Source of the DNA: Flavobacterium sp. N2038
Lineage (GTDB): Bacteria; Bacteroidota; Bacteroidia; Flavobacteriales; Flavobacteriaceae
DNA: 64,000 nucleotides
Direction of reading: 5' to 3'
NCBI RefSeq assembly: GCF_025947185.1
Contig: NZ_CP110001.1
Coordinates: 682,001-746,000, forward strand
Under the pieces are notes generated by a model that was not told the origin of the DNA, did not search any database, and saw nothing but the letters and a program-made list of their open reading frames with translations. Position 1 is the stretch's first letter, and each line of letters opens with the position of its first letter. Both the position numbers and the translations under genes were made by a program. Shown one piece after another: positions 43,901 through 52,196 of the stretch.

Positions 43901-44143
43901 GATTGACTTCATGTATAACATGTTTTCAACACCATTTACTTTTTGTTCAATTGGTGTTGCAACTGCCTGTTCAACATTCAGTGCATTTGCTCCTGTAAAA
44001 GAAGTAGTAATTTTTACAACAGGAGGATTAATATCCGGATATTGCGAAATAGGCGTTTTTTGTAAAGCCAGTAATCCAAGTATCACAATAATAATACTGA
44101 TTACAATAGCGACGATAGGTCTTCGAACGAAAAATTCTCCCAT
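40970..44143 (-). CDS. RND multidrug efflux permease (HAE1, AcrB/MexB-like)
   Basis: A 1057-residue inner-membrane pump. It starts with the family-typical MGEFFVRRPIVAIVIS, contains QTPISQYPDI-like KTPISQYPDINPP, the proton-relay aspartates in LAIGIVVDDAIVVVEAV (about residue 405), and the second-half segment LVLLIGLVAKNAILIVEFAKE. Twelve membrane helices and two large periplasmic loops are expected. Middle gene of an adaptor-permease-channel operon. Substrates cannot be predicted; no local repressor gene is present. Confidence 0.97.
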   Translation of the reverse strand: MGEFFVRRPIVAIVISIIIVILGLLALQKTPISQYPDINPPVVKITTSFTGANALNVEQAVATPIEQKVNGVENMLYMKSINTSDGACTIEVTFDVGTNLDNANMLTQNRQNQSAPFMPSSVKQQGVVVKKSLSFPMMLFTVTSTNPQYDAKFLNNYASINIVDQLARIKGVGEVTLFGGSDYSMRIWLKADMMSKLGITVDDVKNALNAQNMISPGGKFGAEPAPANTEFTYGVTLQDRLVTEKEFGNIVVRSKEDGAQVLMGDIARIELGTENYSSTARRNSSPSAVVAVYQMPGSNALEVAETAKSTMKILAEKFPKDIEYQESLDTTLAITAGVDDIVHTLFEAIILVILVVFIFLQNWRATLIPLITVPVSLIGTIAVFPLLGFSINTLSLLGLVLAIGIVVDDAIVVVEAVIHHIEHGKTPKEATVQAMREVSGPVIAIALILCAVFIPVAMTPGITGRFYQQFAITIAVSVAFSAFSALSLSPALCAMLLKPTKPIEEQTGWLAKFFAGFNRIFEKVTGKYISGATFFAKKAIRIILLLAVILVAIVFLGKKIPLGFIPEEDQGYVLVNIALPPASSLQRTDEISKKVDSFLKEEKSILSYTTINGFSMLTNSYQPNNAFIFISLKPWEDRAETAKQFVDRFNMKLATQITTATCFSFGPPAIQGLGASAGFSLMLQDRGGNTPQYLAEQTQAFIAAAQQRPEIKRIYTTFNAGTPQIKLDIDNDKAMKLGIPVSKVTEALGAFLGGSYVNDFNRFGRQYKVYLQGEAADRVSPEDLNLIYVKNNAGNMLPISTLVTATKVTGPDFTNRLNLFRSAEIGGSPNDGYSSAQALTALEEVAKQTLPADMSFDYINLSYQEKHSPGGGSVFIMALVFVFLILAAQYESWKLPFSVLLGAPFAVFGAFLGLLLARFGSDAYVNNVFAQIGLVLLIGLVAKNAILIVEFAKEEYEKGKPLYESAMVAAKLRFRPILMTAFAFILGVVPLLTATGAGSQARIVMGMAVFSGMLIATVLGVLIVPGLFVMIENIGKKKDDTIQTEGHNVEPNTTDHE

Positions 44144-44160
44144 AATACAATGTATCTAGA

Positions 44161-45306
44161 TTATTTAGTAGCTGCAGATTCAGTTTCACCTAATTGCCAT
44201 TGTGTGACTTTTGGTGTAATAACGCTTCCATTTTTCAATAATGAAGTACCTCCCATGGCGATCTTGTCGCCAGGTTTTAAACCTTCTTCAATAATATATC
44301 CATTCTTAACTGCCGGACCAGGTTTTACAATTTGCATTTGTACTTTATTGTCATTTCCTAAAACATAAACCTGATAAATGCCCTGCACCTCTATAACAGC
44401 ACGCTGCGGAATAACAATTGCATCTTTGCGAATGTCGGTAAGCAACGCAATTTTTGCATATTGACCCGGACGAAGTAATTTGTCAGGATTAGGAAATGCA
44501 GCTTCAAATGTGATGGCACCAGTTGCAGGATCTATTTGTCTGTCGGTAAAACTTACTTTTCCTGTTTGAGGGTAAATCGAACCATCAGATAATTTTAAAG
44601 AAACGGTTGCTCCGGAACCTTTTAAAGCCGAATTTGGTTTATTGAATTCTCTGTAAAGACGCAAAAATTCCTGTTCACTCATGGTAAATCGAACTCTTAC
44701 ATCTCCTAAATCAGAAATTGTATTTAGAATAGATATGGCACCTGGGCGCACATAATCACCAACTCTTACTTTTGAAATCCCAATTAATCCGGAAATTGGT
44801 GCAACGATTCGACAGTAACCTAATTCAATTCTGGCATTTTGTACCGATGCATCTGATGCTTTAATCTGAGCGACGGAAGCATTGTAAGCTGATTTAGCAG
44901 AAATTAATTCTCTTTGGCTGACCGCATTCATTTTTGCCAATGGCGTAATCATATCCAGATCTGATTTGGTTTTTGATAATCGTGCCTGTGATTCTGCAGC
45001 AGAACCTTCTGCTTCATTAAGTCTTGCTTTATAAGGCAAAGGATCTATAGTGTATAATAATTGTCCTTTGGTAACGAAGCTCCCTTCTTTAAAGTTCAGG
45101 CTCTCGATAATACCATCAACTCGAGGGTTTATTTGTATATCAGATTGGCCAAAAGTTTGTCCGGTGTATTCAGATTCTATTTTAACATCTTGCTGTAATA
45201 CAGTTGTAACTGAAATTTCAAGGGGCTTGGGTTGTGGCGGGGCTTCTTTTTTGCAGGATAACAATAAAAAAAGTAAGAAAATTGCCGGAGAGTAAATTTT
45301 GTTCAT
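44161..45306 (-). CDS. RND efflux periplasmic adaptor lipoprotein
   Basis: A 381-residue membrane-fusion protein with a lipoprotein signal (FLLFLLLSC, Cys 18). The barrel-sandwich pieces GQTFGQSDIQINPRVDGIIESLNFKEGSFV and CRIVAPISGLIGISKVRVGDYV (partly quoted in order) surround a coiled-coil hairpin. It links the permease to the channel in the periplasm. First gene of the operon, 17 bp upstream of the permease. Confidence 0.96.
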   Translation of the reverse strand: MNKIYSPAIFLLFLLLSCKKEAPPQPKPLEISVTTVLQQDVKIESEYTGQTFGQSDIQINPRVDGIIESLNFKEGSFVTKGQLLYTIDPLPYKARLNEAEGSAAESQARLSKTKSDLDMITPLAKMNAVSQRELISAKSAYNASVAQIKASDASVQNARIELGYCRIVAPISGLIGISKVRVGDYVRPGAISILNTISDLGDVRVRFTMSEQEFLRLYREFNKPNSALKGSGATVSLKLSDGSIYPQTGKVSFTDRQIDPATGAITFEAAFPNPDKLLRPGQYAKIALLTDIRKDAIVIPQRAVIEVQGIYQVYVLGNDNKVQMQIVKPGPAVKNGYIIEEGLKPGDKIAMGGTSLLKNGSVITPKVTQWQLGETESAATK

Positions 45307-45556
45307 TTTTAATTTTTTATTAAATTCTATTAAAACTCAACTAACTAAAAACCAAATAAATCCTTAAGCTAAGTTAACATTTTTTTAATTAAGATTTGAA
45401 ATATTATTTTCATTTTGATTTTTTCTTAAATTTATATTTAATTGATATTCAATAAGTAGAAAATCGACGAAATGTTAAGAAACAATGGTGAAATGCATTA
45501 TTTGTAGGAATGAATATTTTGAATAGAGATCATACTAATTTTAAACAAGTGTAATT

Positions 45557-46519
45557 ATGTCGAAAAAGGATAAAAAAAAGGGACATGATTTGGATGAAGG
45601 CCCCGGTAATTTAAAATCACTTAATAAAAAAGAACTCCTGCAAAGGGCTAAGAAATTTTCTGAGCAATATTGTATTGGTGATAATAAAGAATTCAGGCTT
45701 AAAGGCAGGTCAACTTTAGATTCATTAGATGAAAAAAAAACAGATGTAAAAAAAACACTGAAAATGGGTGTAAAGGCATTGGCTGCAATGCAAGATATAC
45801 TCTATGCACAGGATAAATGGTCAGTTCTTCTTATTTTTCAGGCTATGGATGCTGCAGGAAAAGATGGTGCTATTAAGCATGTTATGTCTGGTATAAATCC
45901 GCAGGGTTGCCAGGTTTCTTCTTTTAAAGGGCCAAGTTCAGAAGAGCTGGATCATGATTATTTATGGCGTTGTCAGAAACACTTGCCGGAACGAGGACGC
46001 ATAGGAATTTTCAATCGTTCGTATTATGAAGAAGTACTGGTAGTTCGTGTACATGAACAAATATTGAAAGGTCAAAAAATCCCTGAAAAGTTAGTGACCA
46101 AAGATATCTGGGAAAACCGTTTTGAAGATATTCGTAATTTTGAAAAATACCTGAACAGAAATGGAACCATTGTAATTAAGTTTTTTTTGAATCTTTCTAA
46201 AGAAGAACAAAAGAAAAGATTTATAGAACGTGTTGATAATCCTGATAAAAATTGGAAATTTAGTGCTGCCGACGCTAAAGAAAGAGGATATTGGGATGAT
46301 TATATGTTTGCTTATGAAGAGTTAATTAAAAACACATCAACCAAAAAATCTCCATGGTACGTTATTCCTGCTGATGATAAGTATCATGCCCGAATTGCAA
46401 TTGCTTCGGCAGTTATTCATGCTTTAGATGGGATGGATTTAGAATATCCAAAGGTTAGTGAAGAAAAAATTGCTGAATTAAACGCAGTAAAACAAGCGCT
46501 TTTAGATGAGGATAATTAA
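45557..46519 (+). CDS. Polyphosphate kinase 2 family protein
   Basis: A 320-residue PPK2. The Walker A-like loop AMDAAGKDG (96-104), lid residues after NPQGCQVSSFKGPS, and the Walker B-region GRIGIFNRSYYEEVLVVRVH are intact. PPK2 enzymes phosphorylate nucleoside mono- or diphosphates from polyphosphate. The basic lysine-rich N-terminus (KKDKKKGHD) is not part of the core. It precedes a SulP transporter by 74 bp; joint transcription is possible but two promoter-like boxes lie between. Confidence 0.93.
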   Translation: MSKKDKKKGHDLDEGPGNLKSLNKKELLQRAKKFSEQYCIGDNKEFRLKGRSTLDSLDEKKTDVKKTLKMGVKALAAMQDILYAQDKWSVLLIFQAMDAAGKDGAIKHVMSGINPQGCQVSSFKGPSSEELDHDYLWRCQKHLPERGRIGIFNRSYYEEVLVVRVHEQILKGQKIPEKLVTKDIWENRFEDIRNFEKYLNRNGTIVIKFFLNLSKEEQKKRFIERVDNPDKNWKFSAADAKERGYWDDYMFAYEELIKNTSTKKSPWYVIPADDKYHARIAIASAVIHALDGMDLEYPKVSEEKIAELNAVKQALLDEDN

Positions 46520-46539
46520 TTTTGACCAGATTAATTTTG
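46517..46539 (+). promoter_or_regulatory. Two -7-like boxes before the SulP gene
   Basis: TAATTTTG occurs at 46517-46524 and again at 46532-46539 (period 15 bp), 55-70 bp before the SulP ATG. Neither has a standard -33 TTG. Confidence 0.4.
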
Positions 46540-46593
46540 TAAAAAATGTTTGAACTAAAGTTAATTAACAATAGGCGTAACCAGTTTTAAATT

Positions 46594-48270
46594 ATGGCTT
46601 CTAAACTTTTACCTGTTACCGACTGGATTAAAGAATATAATATTAAAACCTTTAAGAGCGATTCTTTAGCCGGATTAACTTTAGCCGCTTACGGAATTCC
46701 AGTCTCTTTGGCTTATGCAACTCTTGCAGGATTGCCTCCTCAATATGGAATTTATGGCTATCTTATTGGAGGGATATTTTACGCTTTACTGGGAACCTGT
46801 AAGCAATTGGCAATTGGTCCAACATCGGCAATTTCATTATTAGTTGGAACCACCATTGCCGGTATGGCTCATGGTGATCTACAGCGTTGGTCTGAAATTG
46901 CCTCTCTTACCGCACTGGTATTTGCTGTAATGGCAATAATAGCTTATTTGTTGAGGTTGAGTGGGATTATTAATTTTATTAGCGAAACTGTTTTGGTAGG
47001 ATTCAAAGCTGGAGCCGCAATAACCATAGGCTTAACCCAATTGCCTAAATTATTTGGTGTAGAAGGAGGAGGTAATAATTTTCTTGAACGCATTTTTACT
47101 CTTTTTCAACAAATCCCAGAAATGAATTCTATTGTTTTTATTTTTGGTATTAGTGCCATAATACTTTTAATTGTTGGTGAAAAAATAGCTCCCGGCAGAC
47201 CAATAGCCATTTTTATAGTTGTTTTGTCCATAATACTCATTTCGATAACATCTTTAGAGCATTATGGTTTTAAAACTGTTGGAGTTATTCCAACGGGACT
47301 TCCGGAACTTTATCTTCCATCCATTCGCATTCGTGATGTAGATGGAGTATTACCTTTGGCTATGGCTTGTTTTTTATTGTCTTATATTGAAAGTATTTCT
47401 GCAGGAAGAACATTAGCCCAAAAAAATGGATATGTTATAGATCCTCGTCAGGAGCTTCTGGCTTTAGGAATTGCCAATGCAGCTGTAGCACTTGGACAAG
47501 GTTATCCTGTTGCAGGCGGGCTCTCGCAATCTGCAGTGAATGACACCGCAGGTGCTAAGACTCCGTTGTCTCTTTTATTTTGTTCAATGACTATTGTTGT
47601 TTGTTTATTGTTTTTGACAGGATACATTCAAAATTTACCCACAGTAATTTTAGCAGCTATTGTTTTGGTTTCTGTACGAGGTCTTTTTAATATACAGGAA
47701 ATGAAATATCTGTATAGGGTAAATAAACAAGAATTTATCGTTGCCATGATTGCACTTGTTGGTGTACTTATTTGGGGAATTTTAACTGGTGTTTTGGTTG
47801 CCGCGATGGTAACTTTGTTATTGCTTTTAAAAGCTGCTTCAAAACCCAATGTTGCTTTTTTAGGCAGAATTCATGGTACCAGAATTTATACGGATATGGC
47901 AAGACATCCGGATAATGAAAAAATTGAAAACGTATTAATTGTGAGAATTGAATCTTCTATATATTATTTTAATGTTGAATTTATTAAAGAAAAGATTTTA
48001 GAAAGAATCTACCAGGAACAAGGTTCCTTAAAAACGGTAATATTAGATCTTAGTTCTTCTCCAAGAATCGATATTGCCGGTGCCAGGTTTCTGAAACAAT
48101 TATTTGTCGATTTACAGACTAGAAATATTAATCTAAACATTGCTGAAGCTCTTGCCGAAGTTCGGGATTGCCTTCGCGCAGAAAATCTGGAAACTCTTTT
48201 TGGGCATATCAGCCGTTCTGTTTCTGTTGATGATTTAGTGGTTCGTGCTACGCAAAACAATAAGCAGTAA
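46594..48270 (+). CDS. SulP-family anion transporter with STAS domain
   Basis: A 558-residue inner-membrane transporter. The N-terminal core has LAGLTLAAYGIPVSLAYATLAGLPPQYGIYG and ALLGTCKQLAIGPTSAISLLVG (partly quoted), typical of SulP; the C-terminal STAS domain (about 440-550) contains LIVRIESSIYYFNVEFIKEK and DLSSSPRIDIAGARFL. SulP proteins move sulfate, bicarbonate or other anions. No sulfur-assimilation or carbonic anhydrase gene is adjacent, so the substrate is open. Confidence 0.92.
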   Translation: MASKLLPVTDWIKEYNIKTFKSDSLAGLTLAAYGIPVSLAYATLAGLPPQYGIYGYLIGGIFYALLGTCKQLAIGPTSAISLLVGTTIAGMAHGDLQRWSEIASLTALVFAVMAIIAYLLRLSGIINFISETVLVGFKAGAAITIGLTQLPKLFGVEGGGNNFLERIFTLFQQIPEMNSIVFIFGISAIILLIVGEKIAPGRPIAIFIVVLSIILISITSLEHYGFKTVGVIPTGLPELYLPSIRIRDVDGVLPLAMACFLLSYIESISAGRTLAQKNGYVIDPRQELLALGIANAAVALGQGYPVAGGLSQSAVNDTAGAKTPLSLLFCSMTIVVCLLFLTGYIQNLPTVILAAIVLVSVRGLFNIQEMKYLYRVNKQEFIVAMIALVGVLIWGILTGVLVAAMVTLLLLLKAASKPNVAFLGRIHGTRIYTDMARHPDNEKIENVLIVRIESSIYYFNVEFIKEKILERIYQEQGSLKTVILDLSSSPRIDIAGARFLKQLFVDLQTRNINLNIAEALAEVRDCLRAENLETLFGHISRSVSVDDLVVRATQNNKQ

Positions 48271-48396
48271 AAAGATAATTATTTTTGGTAATGAAATTTG
48301 AGTTGTTAAGGTTATATAATCTTCATCGGGTTTTTAAAAATTGTTAAAAAAATCAGATAATTAGGTCAATACAATTTTTAATCTCAAAATAAACCC

Positions 48397-48404
48397 TAAA
48401 TTTG
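48397..48404 (+). promoter_or_regulatory. -7 promoter element of trhO
   Basis: TAAATTTG fits TAnnTTTG, 59 bp upstream of the trhO ATG. No standard -33 seen. Confidence 0.5.
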
Positions 48405-48463
48405 CCGCAGATTTTAAAGAAAATCTAAAAAACATACATTCTTAACTTAAAACTGTTTATAGC

Positions 48464-49822
48464 ATGCAACTGTATAACACTTTGAGCGCAGAAGAAAGAG
48501 CCATCATGATCGATGATGCAGGTCAACAACGTCTTACGTTGTCTTTCTATGCGTACGCCAAAATTCAAGATCCCAAAAAATTTCGCGATGATTTATTTGT
48601 AGCCTGGAATGCACTTGATGCATTAGGTCGAATTTATGTTGCCAACGAAGGAATAAATGCTCAGATGAGTGTTCCTGCCGAAAATTTTGAAGCTTTCAGA
48701 GAAACACTGGAAGTTTATGATTTCATGAAAGGCCTACGATTGAATGTTGCTGTAGAACATGATGATCACTCATTTTTAAAATTAACGATCAAAGTACGAC
48801 ACAAAATAGTTGCCGATGGTTTAAACGACGATACTTTTGATGTTACCAATATAGGCGTTCACCTTAAAGCCAAAGAATTCAATGATATCCTTGATGATCC
48901 AAATACGATCGTAGTAGATTTTAGAAATCATTACGAAAGTGAAGTTGGGCATTTTAAAAATGCTATTACTCCAGATGTTGAAACATTTAGAGAAAGTTTA
49001 CCAATTATCAACGAACAGCTTCAAAATCATAAAGACGATAAAAATCTAGTAATGTATTGTACCGGAGGAATTCGTTGTGAAAAAGCGAGTGCTTACTTCA
49101 AACATCAGGGCTTTAAGAATGTTTATCAATTAGAGGGTGGAATCATCAACTATGCAAAACAACTTAAAGAAGAAGGTTTAGAAAGTAAATTCATTGGGAA
49201 AAACTTTGTGTTTGATAATCGCTTAGGCGAAAGAATTACAGACGATATTATTTCTCAATGTCACCAATGCGGAAAACCTTGTGATAACCACACAAATTGT
49301 GAAAACGACGGTTGTCATTTGTTGTTTATTCAATGTGATGATTGTAAAGTGGCAATGGAAAACTGTTGTTCTACAGAATGTCTGGAGGTTATACACATGC
49401 CTTTGGTTGATCAGGTTCGTTTAAGAACTGGGAAACAGGTTGGAAACAAGGTGTTTAGAAAAGGGAAATCTGAAAATTTAAAATTCAAACATTCAGGCGA
49501 ATTGCTAGAGACTGCTTTGGCTACAGCACAAAAAACAGCTGACATTCGTCAGAAAATAAAGGTAAAGAAAGTACTTCTTGGAAAAGCAGAACATTATTAT
49601 GTAAAAGCACAAGTGGGGCAATTTACTATAGAAAATCACGAATTAAACAGTGGTGATAAAATTCTTATTTCTGGCCCGACAACGGGAGATCAGGAATTGG
49701 TTTTAGATAGAATCATTGTTGACGGCGCAGAAACTCAATCTGCTAAAATTGGTGATAAGGTTACTTTTGAGGTTCCTTTTCGTATTCGTTTGTCAGATAA
49801 ATTGTATAAAATTGTAAATTAG
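48464..49822 (+). CDS. trhO: tRNA uridine(34) hydroxylase with a C-terminal TrhP-like domain
   Basis: A 452-residue protein, about 100 residues longer than E. coli TrhO. Residues 1-115 are the N-terminal ferredoxin-like domain (GRIYVANEGINAQMS), 130-240 the rhodanese domain with catalytic Cys 199 in CTGGIRCEK, and 266-306 a Cys-rich zinc-like segment. It uses O2 to make 5-hydroxyuridine at tRNA position 34. The last 84 residues (369-452) match the C-terminal domain of TrhP, encoded 0.8 kb downstream, at 45 of 84 positions without gaps (shared GDKIL, TG.QE, PFRIR.SDKLYKIV). This extension is absent from the E. coli and Bacillus proteins as I know them. Confidence 0.93.
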   Translation: MQLYNTLSAEERAIMIDDAGQQRLTLSFYAYAKIQDPKKFRDDLFVAWNALDALGRIYVANEGINAQMSVPAENFEAFRETLEVYDFMKGLRLNVAVEHDDHSFLKLTIKVRHKIVADGLNDDTFDVTNIGVHLKAKEFNDILDDPNTIVVDFRNHYESEVGHFKNAITPDVETFRESLPIINEQLQNHKDDKNLVMYCTGGIRCEKASAYFKHQGFKNVYQLEGGIINYAKQLKEEGLESKFIGKNFVFDNRLGERITDDIISQCHQCGKPCDNHTNCENDGCHLLFIQCDDCKVAMENCCSTECLEVIHMPLVDQVRLRTGKQVGNKVFRKGKSENLKFKHSGELLETALATAQKTADIRQKIKVKKVLLGKAEHYYVKAQVGQFTIENHELNSGDKILISGPTTGDQELVLDRIIVDGAETQSAKIGDKVTFEVPFRIRLSDKLYKIVN

Positions 49823-49845
49823 CAAAATTTTTATCTAATTTATTT

Positions 49846-50280
49846 ATGTCACAATCGTTTACCAAATTATGAATTCATGTAATTTGGGCTACCAAAAATC
49901 GTCAGGATCTAATTGATTTTTCAATAGAGAAAATCCTTTACGATTACATTTGGCAAGAGTTAACAGAACTTGGGTGTCCAGTTAGAATCATTAATGGAAT
50001 GCCAGATCATGTGCATGTTTTATTTTTACAAAATCCGCAAAAAACGATTACAGATATTGTAAAGCAAATAAAAGGAAGTTCTTCTCATTTTATGAATAGG
50101 GGAGAATTTATTCTTGAAAAATTTGCCTGGCAAACTGGTTTTGGTGCTTTCTCTGTTAGCGAATCTCAGTTAGATACTGTTTTCAATTACATTAAAAATC
50201 AAAAGCAACATCATCTTAAGAAAAATGGACAAGATGAATTTGATGATTTTGTGAAATTACACGGGTTGGGAGATAAATGA
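49846..50280 (+). pseudogene. IS200-like / REP-associated tyrosine transposase with an in-frame TGA
   Basis: The frame from ATG 49846 to TGA 50280 would encode a 144-residue Y1 (HUH) transposase, but codon 9 (49870-49872) is TGA where relatives have Trp: it reads MSQSFTKL-stop-IHVIWATKNRQ. Downstream, the HUH motif DHVHVLF (His 55, His 57), catalytic Tyr 115 in VFNYIKNQKQHH and Gln 119 remain. No alternative start exists before ATG 49999, which would lose the first core strands. It is therefore a single-mutation relic. It lies between trhO and trhP and is followed 17 bp later by paired palindromes. Confidence 0.85.
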
Positions 50281-50297
50281 TTGCTTTAGATATGTTC

Positions 50298-50515
50298 CCC
50301 GTGGTTGAAACCACGGGCTATATTTGAAAAGCATACGCAAAGAAAACATAGCCTGCGGTTTCAACCGCAGGGCGCAAAGAATATCCACAACTATAATATA
50401 TGTATGAGAGTAATTTGTAAAAATGCCAATCAATACGTTTCCCGTGGTTAAAACCACGGGCTTTATTTGACAAAACATACGCAAAAAAAATATAGCCTGC
50501 GGTTTCAGCCGCAGG
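50298..50515. repeat. Four REP-like palindromes in two tandem ~144-bp units
   Basis: Perfect or near-perfect 20-bp palindromes alternate: CCCGTGGTTGAAACCACGGG (50298-50317), CCTGCGGTTTCAACCGCAGG (50352-50371), CCCGTGGTTAAAACCACGGG (50441-50460), CCTGCGGTTTCAGCCGCAGG (50496-50515). The intervening TTTGA...CATACGCAAA...ATAGCCTGC text is shared, and the sequence after each unit is also related, so this is a diverged tandem duplication (period 143-144 bp). It fills the 364-bp gap to trhP. Confidence 0.93.
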
Positions 50516-50614
50516 AACACAACGGATATCGACAACGATTATTAATACTTCTACGAATAATTTTTAAAATATAGACTATGATAAAAATCATAGGAATCTA
50601 ATCTATACCCACAT

Positions 50615-50622
50615 TATTTTTG
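50615..50622 (+). promoter_or_regulatory. -7 promoter element of trhP
   Basis: TATTTTTG fits TAnnTTTG, 22 bp before the trhP ATG at 50645. It lies downstream of the palindromic repeats, so trhP can be expressed independently of trhO. Confidence 0.55.
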
Positions 50623-50644
50623 TCATTTGAATAATAAATCAAAA

Positions 50645-51886
50645 ATGACATTTAACAATACAATTGAACTCATGGCTCCTGCTGGAGATTTTGAGTCACT
50701 TCAGGCTGCTTTAGATAATGGCTGTGATTCTGTTTATTTTGGAGTCGAACAGTTGAATATGCGCGCACGTTCAACGGTTAATTTTACTATAGAAGATTTA
50801 AAAGAAATTGCTAATCGATGCGAGGTAAAAAATGTTAGAAGCTATCTGACTTTAAACACGATTATTTATGATCATGATTTATCTGTCGTAAAAACATTAT
50901 TGACAAAAGCCAAAGAGGCTAATATTACCGCAGTAATTGCATCGGATCAAGCGGTAATTGCTATGGCAAGATCGATTGGAATGGAAGTTCATATTTCAAC
51001 TCAGCTTAATGTAACCAATATTGAAACTATAAAATTTTATAGTTTATTTGCCGATACCATGGTTTTAAGCCGTGAATTAAGTTTACGTCAGGTAAAGAAT
51101 ATTACGGCTCAAATTGAGAAAGAGCAGATAAAAGGCCCAAACGGTAATTTAGTTGAAATCGAAATTTTTGGCCATGGAGCTTTGTGTATGGCAGTTTCAG
51201 GAAAATGTTATTTGAGTTTGCATTCACATAATTCATCTGCAAATCGCGGCGCCTGTAAACAAAACTGCCGTAAAAAATATACTGTTATCGATCAGGAAAC
51301 CGGTTTTGAAATCGAACTTGATAACGAATACATGATGTCACCGAAAGATTTATGTACGCTTGATTTCTTAGATCAGGTAATTGATTCCGGAATTCAGGTT
51401 TTAAAAATCGAAGGGCGCGGCCGCGCACCCGAATATGTGGCAACGGTTATCAAAACCTACCGTGAAGCCATTGACGCATATTATGATGGAACATTCACAA
51501 AAGAGAAAACCGCAGTTTGGATGGAAGCTTTAAATACGGTTTACAATCGTGGTTTCTGGTCGGGTTATTACTTAGGTCAGGAATTGGGAGAATGGAGTGA
51601 TATTCCGGGTTCTGCGGCAACTCAGAAAAAAGTTTATGTTGGAAAAGGGACACATTATTTCCCAAAAGCCAATGTTGGCCAATTTAAAATAGAAGCTTAC
51701 GATATTAAAATCGGAGATAAAATTCTGGTAACAGGACCAAGCACAGGAGCTCAGGAAATGATTATCGACGAAATGTTTGTAAATGATCTTACGGCAGAAA
51801 AAGCAACAAAAGGCGATGATTGTACTTTTAAACTTCCATTCAGAATCAGAATGTCGGACAAATTATATAAAATTGTTGAGGCGTAA
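50645..51886 (+). CDS. trhP: tRNA 5-hydroxyuridine synthesis protein TrhP (peptidase U32 family)
   Basis: A 413-residue U32-family protein. The N-terminus IELMAPAGDFESLQAALDNG and the four-cysteine set in FGHGALCMAVSGKC...NRGACKQNC (Cys 181, 188, 204, 208) are diagnostic and should bind an iron-sulfur cluster. TrhP makes 5-hydroxyuridine at tRNA position 34 by the O2-independent, prephenate-dependent route. Residues 329-413 are the U32 C-terminal domain, which is also fused to TrhO upstream. The stop overlaps the ferredoxin start by one base. ATG 50645 is chosen over a TTG at 50627. Confidence 0.93.
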   Translation: MTFNNTIELMAPAGDFESLQAALDNGCDSVYFGVEQLNMRARSTVNFTIEDLKEIANRCEVKNVRSYLTLNTIIYDHDLSVVKTLLTKAKEANITAVIASDQAVIAMARSIGMEVHISTQLNVTNIETIKFYSLFADTMVLSRELSLRQVKNITAQIEKEQIKGPNGNLVEIEIFGHGALCMAVSGKCYLSLHSHNSSANRGACKQNCRKKYTVIDQETGFEIELDNEYMMSPKDLCTLDFLDQVIDSGIQVLKIEGRGRAPEYVATVIKTYREAIDAYYDGTFTKEKTAVWMEALNTVYNRGFWSGYYLGQELGEWSDIPGSAATQKKVYVGKGTHYFPKANVGQFKIEAYDIKIGDKILVTGPSTGAQEMIIDEMFVNDLTAEKATKGDDCTFKLPFRIRMSDKLYKIVEA

Positions 51887-52116
51887 TGGTTATTGTTACT
51901 TTACAAAGAGATAAATGCATTGGCTGTAATTACTGCGTTGAAATGGATCCGGTTCATTTTCAAATGTCAAAAAAAGATGGAAAATCGGTATTGCTTCATT
52001 CGCAGAATGCAAAAGGGTTTTTTACTTTGAAATCGCCGAATCATGCTATTGTAGAAAGTTGCGAATTGGCAGCTAAAGCATGTCCGGTAAAGATTATTAC
52101 GGTTAAGGAAACATAG
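51886..52116 (+). CDS. 4Fe-4S ferredoxin coupled to trhP
   Basis: A 76-residue single-cluster ferredoxin: CIGCNYC (Cys 11, 14, 17) near the N-terminus and the closing CELAAKACP (Cys 59 and 66) near the C-terminus. It overlaps the trhP stop by one base (TAATG), so it is probably the electron donor for the TrhP iron-sulfur enzyme; this link is inferred from coupling. Confidence 0.9.
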   Translation: MVIVTLQRDKCIGCNYCVEMDPVHFQMSKKDGKSVLLHSQNAKGFFTLKSPNHAIVESCELAAKACPVKIITVKET

Positions 52117-52138
52117 AAAATTCAGCTTAAAAAAATCT

Positions 52139-52179
52139 AAAAAAAACCTATTTTGTGTAAAACATTGTAGGTTTTTTTT
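52139..52179 (+). terminator. Terminator after trhP-ferredoxin
   Basis: Twelve-base arms (AAAAAAAACCTA at 52139-52150 and complement at 52168-52179) ending in eight T residues, 23 bp after the stop. Confidence 0.85.
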
Positions 52180-52196
52180 ATTTAACAGCCCTTTAG

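Noticed and set aside
50257..50535. A 92-codon minus-strand frame across the palindromic repeats
   Set aside because: Its translation simply repeats the palindromes (RLKPQA twice), it has no family resemblance, and it overlaps the transposase end; it is a by-product of the repeat structure.
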